Positions 9,001-18,907 of a stretch of DNA of 62,735 nucleotides are shown here, piece after piece. This DNA comes from Sneathia sanguinegens (GTDB lineage: Bacteria; Fusobacteriota; Fusobacteriia; Fusobacteriales; Leptotrichiaceae), in contig NZ_LOQF01000010.1 in NCBI RefSeq assembly GCF_001517935.1, positions 1 to 62,735 of the forward strand. Direction: 5' to 3'. The notes below the pieces were generated by a model. The model was not told where the DNA came from, did not search any database, and saw only the letters and a list, made by a program, of their open reading frames with translations. Within the stretch, counting starts at the first letter, position 1, and each line of letters starts with the position of its first letter. A program made the position numbers and the translations under genes.

Positions 9001-11089
9001 CTACTGCTTGTTCTTTAGTTGCATCTGCAAAAGCACCTATTGCTATTGCATCTTTTCCAGTTGTTAATTTATTATAGAAATTAGATTTTTCAAAAGATTT
9101 TTTTTCTTCAGTACTTAAAATTGATTTTAAGTTTTCATCTTTAATTAATTCATCTTTCTTTTTATCAATTTCTGTCAAAATTTTTGTTGCAGCTTCACTA
9201 CTCTTATTAATCTCAGCCTCAAAATTTTTAAAACTTTCGTCTTTATTTTTTATATAATTATATTTTGCATCTTTTAAAAGATTTTCTATTTCTTTTTCTA
9301 CTTCACCATTAATAGTTTCATGATTTTTTTCTTTTCTAACTTTCATTTCTAAAAGCTTAGCTTTAAGTTGTATATATTCTTTATAGTTCCCCATTCTAAT
9401 AGCAAGGTCTTGCATTTTTTTACCTTCACCATCAGCTGTTGTTTTATCTACAGACACAAAATTAACCATAGAACTATCATAACCAGATAAATTAACAGCA
9501 CTCAATTTATCTTCAACACTTTTTAATTGTGAAACATTTACAGCATCTGTATCTCTGTAACCTGCTGCAACATTAGTTATTCTACGTTCTTGTCCTATAC
9601 TACCTACTGATATTACACCGACATTTGTTGATGATGGTAATGAAATTGCACCCTTAGGAACATAACCTTTTTTATTAAACCAATCCTGTTGGTAATCAGT
9701 CATAGATTTATTACCTAATGCTAATGAATTTTCTAAATAAGCCTTTGCCCCTATACCTATAGCCATTGAATTATTGGCTTTTGAAATAGATTCAGTACCT
9801 ATTGCCATAGAGTTATCTCCTTTGGCATAAGATATTACACCTAAAGCAAGTGAATTTTTACCTTCTGATAGTGACAAAGACCCTATTGTCATTGAATTAT
9901 TACCAATAGAATATGCATTACTTCCTAATGATATTCCATAATTTCCCATACTTTTTAATTTTTTTATATCTTTATTATTCAATGTAAATTTTGTGTCACC
10001 AGTTTCAATATATTCAGGATTATATTTTTCAATTGAATTTTTTTTATCATCGATACTACTATTTCCAGTAAATATTTTTTGTAAATCAGATATATTTTTT
10101 ATTTCTGCATTAGAAGCAACCTTATTTCCAATAGCTAGTGAACCTATACCTACTGCTTTTGCCCTATACCCATATGACATTGATCCTTCATTTGTTGATT
10201 CATTTTCATTACCTAAAGCTAATGAATGTGCACTAAATACTCTTGCTTTTTCACCAACGGCTAATCCTTGAGCAGCACCTTCATCTACAAATGCATACCT
10301 TCCTATTGCAGTAGATCCATTTGCTAAAGCAAAAGATAAAACTCCCATTGCAATTGATTGATCTGCTGCAGCTACAGATCTTGACCCTATAGCTATTGCT
10401 GAAGTCCCCCCTGCATATGTTGGAGAATATTGTTTAGAATCTATATATGCACTATCAAACTCATTTTGTTTTTTAACACCTTCATTAACTATTCCTTTAT
10501 ATATTCTTCTAATTGTTTCTTCTGGTAAATGATCTGTTCCTCCAATATCATCATTCCCTATTGCAATTGATGATTTTCCTAAAGCATAAATATCACTTCC
10601 GATTGCAACCGCTTGACCAGATGCAGCTGTTTTTGATCCAATCGAAACCCCTTGATCTCCTTTTATTTTAGATTGCAACCCTATACTTACTGATTCTCTA
10701 AAAGCTGTAGTAGCTTCATGTCCTATTGCTATTGCTTCCTCAGCAGCAGCTTCAGCACTATAACCTACTGCTACTGAAGACCCACCACTTGCTTTTGCTA
10801 AATAACCTACTGCTACTGAACCTTCAGCCACATCATTTATGCCTACAGTATTACCACTTTCTGAATTGGGATTTAATGCTACTGTTTTATTTTTTTGACT
10901 AGGTATTGCTTGAGCAGACGGTTTAGTTGATGCTGATATTTTACCCTTATCAATCATTATTACATTTCCATTAACAATACTATTACTCATCATAAATAAC
11001 ACTATCAAACTTGTCGTTATCTTTACTTTCTTTTTTAGGCTTCTTTTTAAATATCTTTTCATTTCTTCAACATTTATTACATTCTTCAT
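3041..11089 (-). CDS. Giant YadA-like trimeric autotransporter adhesin
   Basis: This 2682-residue surface protein should trimerise and display a fibre for adhesion (type Vc secretion). In order: an extended signal region (1 to about 42, basic stretch then hydrophobic core); a first head of YadA-type repeats (xxVAIGxxA pattern, about 80-490); a neck (RRITNVAAGYRDTDAV, about 502-525); a long charged helical insert (about 545-665); a second short head (about 677-770) with a neck near 785; three further neck-like motifs and FTGD/FIGD beta modules; a stalk of related modules (about 1300-2400) with ten LVTGG/LVKGG-like and eight TGDxYI-like motifs; coiled coil; the YadA anchor barrel (about 2545-2630, SDLALGGVANAVAMANLL); and a C-terminal coiled coil (about 2640-2682) beyond the barrel. 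The start overlaps the previous stop as ATGA. No frameshift or stop interrupts the frame. Confidence 0.95.
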   Translation of the reverse strand: MKNVINVEEMKRYLKRSLKKKVKITTSLIVLFMMSNSIVNGNVIMIDKGKISASTKPSAQAIPSQKNKTVALNPNSESGNTVGINDVAEGSVAVGYLAKASGGSSVAVGYSAEAAAEEAIAIGHEATTAFRESVSIGLQSKIKGDQGVSIGSKTAASGQAVAIGSDIYALGKSSIAIGNDDIGGTDHLPEETIRRIYKGIVNEGVKKQNEFDSAYIDSKQYSPTYAGGTSAIAIGSRSVAAADQSIAMGVLSFALANGSTAIGRYAFVDEGAAQGLAVGEKARVFSAHSLALGNENESTNEGSMSYGYRAKAVGIGSLAIGNKVASNAEIKNISDLQKIFTGNSSIDDKKNSIEKYNPEYIETGDTKFTLNNKDIKKLKSMGNYGISLGSNAYSIGNNSMTIGSLSLSEGKNSLALGVISYAKGDNSMAIGTESISKANNSMAIGIGAKAYLENSLALGNKSMTDYQQDWFNKKGYVPKGAISLPSSTNVGVISVGSIGQERRITNVAAGYRDTDAVNVSQLKSVEDKLSAVNLSGYDSSMVNFVSVDKTTADGEGKKMQDLAIRMGNYKEYIQLKAKLLEMKVRKEKNHETINGEVEKEIENLLKDAKYNYIKNKDESFKNFEAEINKSSEAATKILTEIDKKKDELIKDENLKSILSTEEKKSFEKSNFYNKLTTGKDAIAIGAFADATKEQAVAIGKNAKGDSFSVAIGGDSESKNKAVAIGDRAKALGVRSVAIGHEAKANNEYSVAIGDGSEANSSTTEAYLTKDQNSGGKTFAVGGTNVKRRITGVADGSADSDAVTVKQLKKVGNIIFTGDTGSNVTFELVKNIDIKGATAKKQNSTDMETWGQGDNKHTVENIQTHVSKIGDTQRIVIGMKDVPRFTKIKLGNDSSVNLSVNNNNLTLNNKKLTGLADGDISTSSTDAVTGKQLEARTKFTIQADEYRENDKGTENKSVELAFPKKIIFKGAEGKNKGKTYDTTYATDNVRTYIEKNGNDYEVIVAFKNKPKFDKVQIGEVGNFVISKNSEAFEFNKKKLGKVAPGRIGKDSGDVVVGDQLKDYVKQIDSSNGDDISVTLTDIMDAKNKVGVKYTLGLNQNLKNKINKIDEKADKSELTKLGNKEITFIGDTRGAEKNDIKVKLGEEIEIKAEDHWNYNKETKAHTDSDPYYETENLSTYYRIKDGKKQILIGMKSKPIFEEITIGKSAENRVSITKDGISLNKKIQDPTNNKNKIDTVVKFEVDNEGSLKLNSKKITGLAKGTEDSDAVNMQQFKTLESTVTNNTSSININKAEIAKKLNVDADNISEKGKNKLTEQLGTGVIADSNTNLVTGGVVKKYVTDEINEINTRLNSKLSSADVKVTGDDYITVNTDVTKPNHYTLVFDKDKIGKEINLSNNSKLNEKFDKYALLDGTNLNNNEFNLDTWQSKLGNGVVADNNKGLVTGGVVYKFVNNIKQELSNKSTEDLAKKLNVNADNLSDQGVTTLTTKLGIGKIEDNNNNLVKGGVVKTYVDDKLKDKLNSDDVKVTGDEYIEVTSEKDKPNHYELKFNEDTLKQLVNNTDITNNTSLKTELDKKADLDASNVNGDNLTKWQTVLGDGTIDDGNTGLVTGGVVKTYVDSQIKDKLDIINTNLSSKLSDITITGDKYIKATKVSNSNYTLALNEDILNNHLNSYDFSNNKVIKNINNDIDKKLNKDDIDVTGDNKYINVSSTGKKYTVSFDETQLKTTVSGSDFSNNKSIQDMLDKKANLDAGNVTGDNLTKWQSTLGTGKVEDNNKGLVTGGTVSAAIKPINTRVDQLSTDLNDKLSDITITGDDYITATKGSAKGVYTLSFNKDNLQNLINSNNFDLSKNTTITNINTELAKKANKDATNLEDKDVKDWQAKLGNGAMNDGDTGLVKGGVVKTYVDSKIENNTSTINTKLDKKLNTEDVDVKGDGKYITVTNIDNVKTKYKVAFDENKLQQLVNSTDITNNTYLKAKLDDKADKNANNLNDTDITSWQAKLGNGSVAKGETKLVKGDTVFNYVDNIVNNIKQDLSNKSNTDLTKKLNVDADNLSETGKTALTNALGTGTITDNNTNLVTGGTVKKYITDEINDINNKVSNKLSSDDVDVTGDDYITVNKGTIKRNHYSLVFDKDKLASDLDLTKNTKLTERFNKYALLDGTNLENIDLNVWQAKLGNGTITKDNTGLVKGGDIYNYVNTIKQELTNKSTLDLSNKLDKDGTNLDTASLVKLTEKLSNESNLSTPTNRLVTDTKVSEALKGKLDIDANNLTKEGENTLTNRLGTGEVKEGDTKLVTGGKVYEVKKELNKSISSNTQNITELDNKYTTLNNQVTTNTNDIKNLQTTVNGLKNTTQDITNIKNKLGDIDNSITNINTKLDGKLDKADLSITGDKYIGVKKDNKFNYTLSFNKTNLENDLDLTNNNSINNMFTTKLGDINTNIGDLKTKVESNTNNINSLTTKVDTNTNDITTLKQDMTKKLNVDADNLTAKGETNLINKLSKDSDISKPNNKLVTDKQVNEHLKNYYNKTEVDEKVSNISNTVVGANKKSDLALGGVANAVAMANLLQANSNAKYKTNISAAYGYYGGANALAVGFSGVSENRMVSYRVSGSVNTKGNIALGAGLGVMLGEFKTDKYPEKGKKISELEEKLKMQENEINILKKKAEKTDILEKQIQELMKLIKK

Positions 11090-11661
11090 TTATTAATCAC
11101 TCCTAAATAGTCATACTTTGTTATTTTCTTATATTGTCTATAAAACTTATATTTAAAATAGTCCTGAAAATATAGTGAATTGTCTTCAGTGTCTGTTATA
11201 AATCTATCTGTTTCTTCATCATCTAATGATAGTGTTATAATTTTTATATTTTTCGCGAATTTATCCTCTTTTAATTCTTTTATGCTTCTATTTATTAATT
11301 TATCATTCTTTTCTTTTAGTAAAAATATTAATATTTCCTTACCAAGCTTACTTAATTTATCCTTATTTTTTTCTAATATACTTACATCTGGTAAAATTAC
11401 CAAAAACTCATCAGATACCTCTTTATTTATTTTTGATTCTGCTAAAAAATAGTCTGCAAATTTAAAATCTACTGCTTGTAAGTCTGTATGTTTAATACTT
11501 TCTATTTCCTTTGTATATTCTACAAATTTATCCAAATTATTTGCTAAAGTAATATTAGTCATTAGAACTAATAATGAAATTAAAAGCTTTTTAGTAGTAA
11601 AAATATTAAAATTTCGTTTAATTTTATATAATAGTTGTGATAATATTACTATATTTTCCAT
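11086..11661 (-). CDS. Small secreted protein coupled to the adhesin gene, function unknown
   Basis: The 191-residue product (start MENIVILSQLLYK) has a basic N-terminus and a hydrophobic export segment (KKLLISLLVLMTNITLA), so it is predicted to be periplasmic; no lipobox is seen. The remainder is a charged alpha/beta protein I do not recognise. Two in-frame ATGs upstream (11712, 11688) exist, but 11661 has AGGAGG six bases away, and the upstream ones fall at or near the predicted transcription start. The stop overlaps the adhesin start (ATGA), so translation is probably coupled. By analogy with small periplasmic partners of other trimeric autotransporters (SadB, TpgA) it might assist adhesin export, but no homology to those is visible. 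Confidence 0.65.
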   Translation of the reverse strand: MENIVILSQLLYKIKRNFNIFTTKKLLISLLVLMTNITLANNLDKFVEYTKEIESIKHTDLQAVDFKFADYFLAESKINKEVSDEFLVILPDVSILEKNKDKLSKLGKEILIFLLKEKNDKLINRSIKELKEDKFAKNIKIITLSLDDEETDRFITDTEDNSLYFQDYFKYKFYRQYKKITKYDYLGVINK

Positions 11662-11714
11662 TTTTTTCCTCCTTATTTTAATTTTTTTCATGTTTCCTAA
11701 AAAAACACACATCT

Positions 11715-11743
11715 TTTATAGTAACACCCCCCCCCCGCATAAA
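11715..11743 (-). promoter_or_regulatory. Candidate phase-variable promoter of the adhesin operon
   Basis: The minus strand reads TTTATG (-35-like, 11738-11743), then exactly 17 bp that contain the ten-G run, then TATAAA (-10, 11715-11720). A better -35 match, TTGATT (11743-11748), would give a 22-bp spacer at this tract length. Predicted transcription starts near 11707, leaving a leader of about 46 nt before the AGGAGG/ATG at 11661. Loss or gain of G residues would change the spacer. Confidence 0.6.
11727..11736. repeat. Homopolymeric C10/G10 tract
   Basis: Ten consecutive C on the plus strand (G on the coding strand of the adhesin operon). It is conspicuous in such AT-rich sequence, the only run of this kind I saw, and sits within the candidate promoter of a surface adhesin. 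Confidence 0.95.
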
Positions 11744-11863
11744 ATCAACTTTATTTTACACATATATTTACCTATTATTTAACTCAATAAAAAAAGTATA
11801 AATACCTATTGATTTATACTTGTTTTCTTTTATGTTTCTTTTTTAACCCAAAAGTTTATTATA

Positions 11864-11896
11864 CAAAAAAAGAGACTACCATCTCTAGTAATCTCT
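11864..11896 (-). terminator. Rho-independent terminator after enolase
   Basis: A 10-bp stem with two G-U pairs (arms 11871-11880 and 11887-11896, 6-nt loop) is followed on the minus strand by seven T. It lies 10 bases past the enolase stop. Confidence 0.9.
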
Positions 11897-11905
11897 AATT
11901 TTCTA

Positions 11906-13264
<1,359 letters not shown>

Positions 13265-13279
<15 letters not shown>

Positions 13280-15004
13280 TACTTCTAATTTTCTTGCAAA
13301 TTCATCTAATGCACTATTTACTACAGTTCCACCCAAAATATCTAATCCTGCATCTTTTAAAATATCTAATGGATATTTTGAACAACCTGCTTTCAAATAA
13401 TTAATATATTTATCTACTGCTTCTTGACCACCATTTATTATGCTATTTGCAAAATATACAGCACAACTAAAGCCAGTTGCATATTGATAAACATAGAAAT
13501 CATAGTAAAAATGTGGTATTCTAGCCCATTCGTAAGAAATTTTATCATCTGTATTTACATTAGGACCATAATATTTTTCATTAATTTCTTTATATAACTT
13601 ACATAATCTATTTGCAGTTAAAGGTTTTCCTTGTGCATCCAATTTATATATTTCATTTTCAAATTCAGCAAATTGAGTTTGTCTAAAGACTGTACCCCTA
13701 TAGCCATCCAAATGATTATTCAATATATATATTAATGCTTCCTTATTATCCTTATATTTTTCTAACAAATAGTGTGTTAGTAAATTTTCATTAGTTGTTG
13801 AAGCAATTTCTGCTAAGAATAACACATATGATGAATAAAAATAGTTTTGAGCATGTCTTGAATAATATGAATGTACGCTATGCCCTATTTCATGTGCCAA
13901 TGTATATAAAGAATCCAAATTATTTTTCCAACTCATTAATATATATGGTTTTGTTTTATATCCTCCACTTGAATATGCTCCTCCAACCTTATTATCATTA
14001 ACTGTAAAGTCTATCCAATGTTCATCAAAACACTTATGTAATATTTTTTCATAATCTTTACCTAGTGGTTTTAAAGCTTCAAATATTATTTCTTTTGCTT
14101 CTTCTATAGTGTAGCTAATTTCAAAATTTTTCGCTGTTGAAACATAGATATCATACATTTCAAGTTTTGATAAACCTAAAATATTTTTTCTATATTCCAT
14201 ATATTTATGTAACAAAGGAAGTTTAGAATTAATAGTATTTACTAAATTATCATAAACTCTTTCGTCTATAAAATTTTCTGATAGTGAAGCTTGTCTTGCT
14301 GAAGCATATTTTCTAAGTTTTGCATCCAAATTATATACTTTAACATTAGTTGCTAGTATATTTGCATATGTATTAATATATTGCTTATATCCTTCATATA
14401 GATTTGTGTAAGCTTTTTTTCTTTTTTCTCTGTCTTTTGATTCTAAAAATACTGTAAAATTAGTATTATTTAATTTTTCACCATCAACATCAGCAAAAGT
14501 AATATCTGTTTCATTAAGTGCTGTAAAAATATTATCAGGTGCATCCATAATTTCTGAAAAACTTGCAATTATTCTTTCTTCTTTTTCACTCAAAGTATGT
14601 TCTGCCTTTGAAAATATTTTCTCAAAAATATGCTTATATTCCTTCAAGTCTTCATCTTTTAAATATTCTTCAATTTTATCTCTATTTTCTATATATTCAG
14701 TTATGACATAAGAAGAATTTTGTCTATATTTTGCAAGAAGTTTTTGTATTTTTGAGAACATATCTTGATATTTTTCTTGGCTTGTATCTACATCCCGATT
14801 TAAATGTGCATACATGTATAAATTTTCAACAAAAATATCTATATCTTCTTCTTCCTTAAGATGTTCTTTAAAGGTTTTTTTACTTTCTGTTAATCTACCT
14901 TCATATTTTTTCACTTCATCTACTAACAAAAGTCCCTTTTCATAATTCTTTTGCCACTCTTCATCATTTTTAAATATATATGTTAGGTCCCATTTTTCTT
15001 CCAT
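13265..15004 (-). CDS. pepF: Oligoendopeptidase F (M3 family zinc peptidase)
   Basis: The 579-residue cytosolic metallopeptidase belongs to family M3. It begins MEEKWDLTYIF, typical of PepF/M3B enzymes, and carries the zinc motif HEIGH at about residues 371-375 (catalytic Glu 372), followed by SVHSYYSR. A downstream Glu-containing helix (FLAEIASTTNENLL) supplies the third ligand region. It degrades short peptides, likely for peptide nutrition or turnover. The start at 15004 is set by GGAG five bases upstream; the alternative GTG at 15010 overlaps that site. It is the last gene of the run that begins at gyrB, with a 2-bp gap to the lipoprotein gene. Confidence 0.95.
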
Positions 15005-15006
15005 AA

Positions 15007-15498
15007 TCACTCCATAATCAACAAGATGCCCCTATTATTAACCATCTTGATATCCTTAATTTTATATTTTGTTCCAAAGTCTTGTATTTGTGCATAAGTT
15101 AAGCCATTTAATACCAAATCTATTAAAAGTTTTTTTACTTTTTCGTCGGCAATAAGGCCCTTTTCTGCAGTAAAATCTACTACATTAGGATTTTTTAAAT
15201 ATAGTTTATTATCCTTAATTTCTAAATCATAATTAATCAATATTTTACCCTTGCTTTCAGCAACTGTTCCTCCTAAAATAGCATAATTATATTCTAAGTC
15301 TGAATAAATTTTACCATTTCTAACTCTTGTATCTAAGTTTTTTATATTTGCCCTAGCTAGAATATAGTTTTGTGATATATTCATTTTTTTGCTAACATAT
15401 GAATTTATTTCCCTATTAGATATTAAAATATCTTTTGAAATAAGGGAACATGAGCATAAAGTTAACATTGTTACTATTCCAATTAATATTTTTTTCAT
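15007..15498 (-). CDS. Putative lipoprotein, DUF1439/YceB-like
   Basis: The 163-residue product starts MKKILIGIVTMLTLCSCS, a signal peptide with a plausible lipoprotein cysteine at residue 16 or 18. The mature part (ISNREINSYVSKKM followed by alternating beta segments) resembles the YceB/DUF1439 lipoproteins of unknown function, thought to sit in the periplasm on a lipid anchor. The start at 15498 has AAGGTGG upstream; longer versions would overlap the pheT reading frame. It lies between pheT and pepF with gaps of 13 and 2 bases, so it is cotranscribed with them. The family call is tentative; the lipoprotein call is firmer. Confidence 0.65.
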   Translation of the reverse strand: MKKILIGIVTMLTLCSCSLISKDILISNREINSYVSKKMNISQNYILARANIKNLDTRVRNGKIYSDLEYNYAILGGTVAESKGKILINYDLEIKDNKLYLKNPNVVDFTAEKGLIADEKVKKLLIDLVLNGLTYAQIQDFGTKYKIKDIKMVNNRGILLIME

Positions 15499-15511
15499 AA
15501 TTCCCACCTTT

Positions 15512-17863
15512 TTAATTTCTAATGCTTGCAGAATAATCTTTTGTAATTTTATCAATTACCTTATTTACAACTTCATTAATTTCTTTTTCTTCTAAAGTTT
15601 TTTGTGGATCTGACATATATAACTTAATTGCAAAACTCTTATAGCCTTTTTCTATAATTCCACCCTTATATATATCAAATAATTCTATTTTATTTACTAT
15701 TTTACTACTCTTTTCTATAGCTTTTAAAATTTCCCCTATTTGTACATCTTCCTTAACAACAAAGGCTAAATCTCTTGTCACTAATTGATATTTACTCAAG
15801 CTTTTATATTTGAAATTAGATTTCATATATTTGCTCATTTCATCAAGATTCAATTCACAATAAATTGTTGACTTATTTTCCAAATCAAAATTTTCTTCTA
15901 AATCTGGATGTATTTGTCCAAATGTTCCAAGTAAAGTATTTCCTACATAAATATCTGCAGCTCTACCTAAATGATATGCTTCATTTGTTGTTCTATATAA
16001 GCTATATGATTTTATATTAAGCTTTGCAAAAAGTTCTTCTACTATACCTTTCATATCATAAAAATCATATTGTCTTTCATTATTAAATATATCCTTACTT
16101 AAAGTACCTGATAATACAATACCTATTTTTGTAATTTCTTTATCCTTTAAGAAAGTTTTAGCAACTTCAAAGAAATTAACATTTTGAACACTTCTATTGA
16201 AATTATCTGAAGCATTTTTTAACAAGCTATACATAAATGTAGGTCTCATAATAGCAAAATCTTCAGTTATTGGATTAGAAATTTCTATTAAATCTTCTTC
16301 CTTACTCTTTATCTTAGCAAAGGCTGTTTTTGGTATAAAGCTATAATTTATTACTTCTTTCAACCCTAAATTAGCTAGGATAAGTTTTACTGTACAATTT
16401 AATTTTGTATTATCTATTATTAAATCCTTCTTTATTTCAAGATCTGGCAAAATATTTTCTATATTATCAAAGCCATACATTCTAATTACTTCTTCGTAAT
16501 AGTCTTGAGCAGTTAATAGGTCTGATCTAAAACATGGTGGTGTTAAAAGTAAGTCAGAACCATTATCTTCTACCTTAATTTCCAACTTTTTAAATATATC
16601 TAATACTTTATTTTTTTCAACTCTTTTACCTATAAATTTATATAGTTTTTCTAAATTAAGCAAAGTATCAGGTAAAATAGGTTTAAATTTATATTCTTCA
16701 ACAAAGCCCTTTTGTAAATCTCCGCCAATAAATTGAGCTAATCTTTTTGATACTTTATCCAAAGAAATTGTATCTACCCATCTTTCAAATCTATATGAAG
16801 CTTCAGTAAATATTGCATGTCTTCTTGAACTTCTTCTAACCATTATATTATCAAAATGAGCTGTTTCTATTAAAATATTTTTTGTATTTTCATCAACACA
16901 AGTATCTAAACCACCTATAACCCCAGCTAAGGCTACAGCCTTTCCATTTGAAGCTACAACTATATCTTCTGTTGTTAATTTAATTTTTTTATCATCCAAT
17001 GTTACAAATTCTTCATCAGCAAAAGCCCTTCTTACTTCTACTTCCTTACCTAATTTATCAAGATCATAGATATGATTAGGTTGTCCCATTTCAAACATTA
17101 CATAATTTGATATATCTACAATATTATTGACACTTTTAACTCCTATTGCTTCTAATCTATCTTTTAACCATTTTGGACTTTCTTCAACTTTTATGTTTTT
17201 TATAACCCTTGCTAAATATCTATTTGACAATTTTTCATCTTGAATTTTTACAGAAAAATCTATATTTTCACCTTTTTCTTCTATCTTTATTTCAGGCTTT
17301 TTTAAAGGTTGATTGTAATAAGCACTTAATTCTCTTGCTATACCTATATATGATAAGCAATCTGGTCTATTAGGTGTTATTTCTAATTCAAAAACTGTAT
17401 CTCCTTTATCATAATAATCACTCAAAGCTACACCTAATTTTGTATCTTGAGGTAAAATTATTATTCCATCTGCTTCATTTCCTAAACCTAGTTCTTTTTT
17501 TGAACATAGCATTCCTTGAGATAATATTCCCCTTATTTTACTTTTTTTGATTATAAAGTCTGGAGCTAATTGAGTTCCTATTTTTGCAAGGCATACTACA
17601 TCGCCTAATTTATGATTAGGTGCTCCACAAATAATTTGTAATATTTCAGATCCAGTATCAACCTTACACAAAGTCAAATGATCTGAATCTTCGACCTTTG
17701 AATATTCAACTATTTTTGCAGTAACTACTGTTTTTAAATAAGAAAATTTTGTTTCTATTTTTTCAACTTCTTGTCCTATCATAGTTAGAGCATTTTCAAG
17801 TTCAGATATTTCCTTATCCTTTATATCTATATATTCATTTAACCACTTTAATGAAATTAACAT
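15512..17863 (-). CDS. pheT: Phenylalanine-tRNA ligase beta subunit
   Basis: At 783 residues this is a typical full-length bacterial PheT. With PheS it forms the alpha2-beta2 enzyme that charges tRNA-Phe. Domains visible in order: the N-terminal EMAP/tRNA-binding fold (about 40-150, VVTAKIVEYSKVEDSDHLTLC), the B3/B4 editing region (about 210-370), the B5 domain (about 400-480), the catalytic-like domain, and the C-terminal FDX-ACB anticodon-binding domain ending LEEKEINEVVNKVIDKI. It follows pheS by 11 bases. No T-box leader was found ahead of the pair, which lies inside a longer operon. Confidence 0.97.
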   Translation of the reverse strand: MLISLKWLNEYIDIKDKEISELENALTMIGQEVEKIETKFSYLKTVVTAKIVEYSKVEDSDHLTLCKVDTGSEILQIICGAPNHKLGDVVCLAKIGTQLAPDFIIKKSKIRGILSQGMLCSKKELGLGNEADGIIILPQDTKLGVALSDYYDKGDTVFELEITPNRPDCLSYIGIARELSAYYNQPLKKPEIKIEEKGENIDFSVKIQDEKLSNRYLARVIKNIKVEESPKWLKDRLEAIGVKSVNNIVDISNYVMFEMGQPNHIYDLDKLGKEVEVRRAFADEEFVTLDDKKIKLTTEDIVVASNGKAVALAGVIGGLDTCVDENTKNILIETAHFDNIMVRRSSRRHAIFTEASYRFERWVDTISLDKVSKRLAQFIGGDLQKGFVEEYKFKPILPDTLLNLEKLYKFIGKRVEKNKVLDIFKKLEIKVEDNGSDLLLTPPCFRSDLLTAQDYYEEVIRMYGFDNIENILPDLEIKKDLIIDNTKLNCTVKLILANLGLKEVINYSFIPKTAFAKIKSKEEDLIEISNPITEDFAIMRPTFMYSLLKNASDNFNRSVQNVNFFEVAKTFLKDKEITKIGIVLSGTLSKDIFNNERQYDFYDMKGIVEELFAKLNIKSYSLYRTTNEAYHLGRAADIYVGNTLLGTFGQIHPDLEENFDLENKSTIYCELNLDEMSKYMKSNFKYKSLSKYQLVTRDLAFVVKEDVQIGEILKAIEKSSKIVNKIELFDIYKGGIIEKGYKSFAIKLYMSDPQKTLEEKEINEVVNKVIDKITKDYSASIRN

Positions 17864-17874
17864 TTTCTATCCTC

Positions 17875-18891
17875 CTAAAATTGTTCCAAAAATCTAACAT
17901 CATTTTCAAAAAATGCTCTCAAATCATCTATACCATGTTTAAGCATTGTAACTCTTTCAAGACCAATTCCAAAGGCAAAACCTTGATATTTTGTACTATC
18001 AATACCCCCAGCTTCTAAAACTTTAGCATTTACCATTCCACTACCTAATATTTCAAGCCAACCAGTATTTTTACATACTCTGCAACCTTCTCCATGACAT
18101 ACTCCGCATTCAACATCCATTTCGGCACTTGGTTCTGTAAATGGAAAGAAATGTGGTCTAAATCTTACCTTTCTTTCTTGTCCAAATATTCTTTTAACAA
18201 TCAATTCAAGCATTGCTTTAAAATTGGCAAATGAAATATTTTCTCCAACCATAAGTCCTTCTACTTGATGAAACATTGGTGTATGCGAAACATCATAATC
18301 TGGTCTATAAACTTTTCCCATAGAAATCATTCTAAATGGTGGTTTATGTTCCATCATATATCTGATTTGCATTGGTGAAGTTTGAGTTCTAAGTACTATT
18401 TCATCAGTGATATAGAAAGTATCTGTTTTTTCTCTTGATGGATGTGTCTTAGGAATATTCAAAGCATCAAAATTATACTTTACTAATTCTATTTCAGGTC
18501 CATCTACTATATCAAAACCCATTTCAGAAACTATTTCTTTTATTTGAAAAATTGTTTTTGTTATTGGATGTAAACTACCATGAACTTGCTTTCTTCCAGG
18601 TAGGCTAATATCTATTTTTTCCTTTTCAATTCTTTCTTTTTTAATATTGTTTTTTATTTCTGAAAATTTTTCATCTATTTTTTCTTGTAAAATATTCTTT
18701 GTTTCATTCACAAATTTACCTATTTGTTTTCTTTCTTCTGCCTTAAGATTAACCATTTCTTTTAAAAGTTGACTAAACTCACTTTTTTTACCTAGGGCTT
18801 TTATCTTAATTTCATTTAATTGTCCTAAATCTTTTACAGGTTTTAGCCCTTCTAAAATTTGTTCTTTAATTCTTGTAATCTTTTCTTTCAT
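17875..18891 (-). CDS. pheS: Phenylalanine-tRNA ligase alpha subunit
   Basis: The 338-residue catalytic subunit carries an N-terminal coiled-coil tRNA-binding arm (about 1-90), then the class II synthetase core. Motif 2 is seen as GKVYRPDYDVSHTPMFHQVEG, preceded by TQTSPMQIRYM, and motif 3 as GFAFGIGLERVTMLKHG near the end. A CxxC-GEGC-xxC segment before TGWLEILGSG is a common PheS feature. It follows an uncharacterised membrane-protein gene by 16 bases and precedes pheT. No oddity was found. Confidence 0.97.
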   Translation of the reverse strand: MKEKITRIKEQILEGLKPVKDLGQLNEIKIKALGKKSEFSQLLKEMVNLKAEERKQIGKFVNETKNILQEKIDEKFSEIKNNIKKERIEKEKIDISLPGRKQVHGSLHPITKTIFQIKEIVSEMGFDIVDGPEIELVKYNFDALNIPKTHPSREKTDTFYITDEIVLRTQTSPMQIRYMMEHKPPFRMISMGKVYRPDYDVSHTPMFHQVEGLMVGENISFANFKAMLELIVKRIFGQERKVRFRPHFFPFTEPSAEMDVECGVCHGEGCRVCKNTGWLEILGSGMVNAKVLEAGGIDSTKYQGFAFGIGLERVTMLKHGIDDLRAFFENDVRFLEQF

Positions 18892-18907
18892 TTCAATAAC
18901 CCTTTCA

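Noticed and set aside
3696-10271. Many open frames on the plus strand opposite the adhesin gene
   Set aside because: They follow the repeat pattern of the adhesin in an opposite frame, are hydrophobic and Ser/Val/Leu-rich as expected for antisense of Asn/Lys/Asp-rich repeats, and lack ribosome sites.
11688-11712. Upstream ATGs as starts of the small gene before the adhesin
   Set aside because: They lie at or just after the predicted transcription start and lack a ribosome site, whereas ATG 11661 has AGGAGG at ideal distance.
15512-18891. T-box or other leader regulating pheST
   Set aside because: Only 16 bases separate pheS from the previous gene, leaving no room for a T-box; I found no independent promoter.
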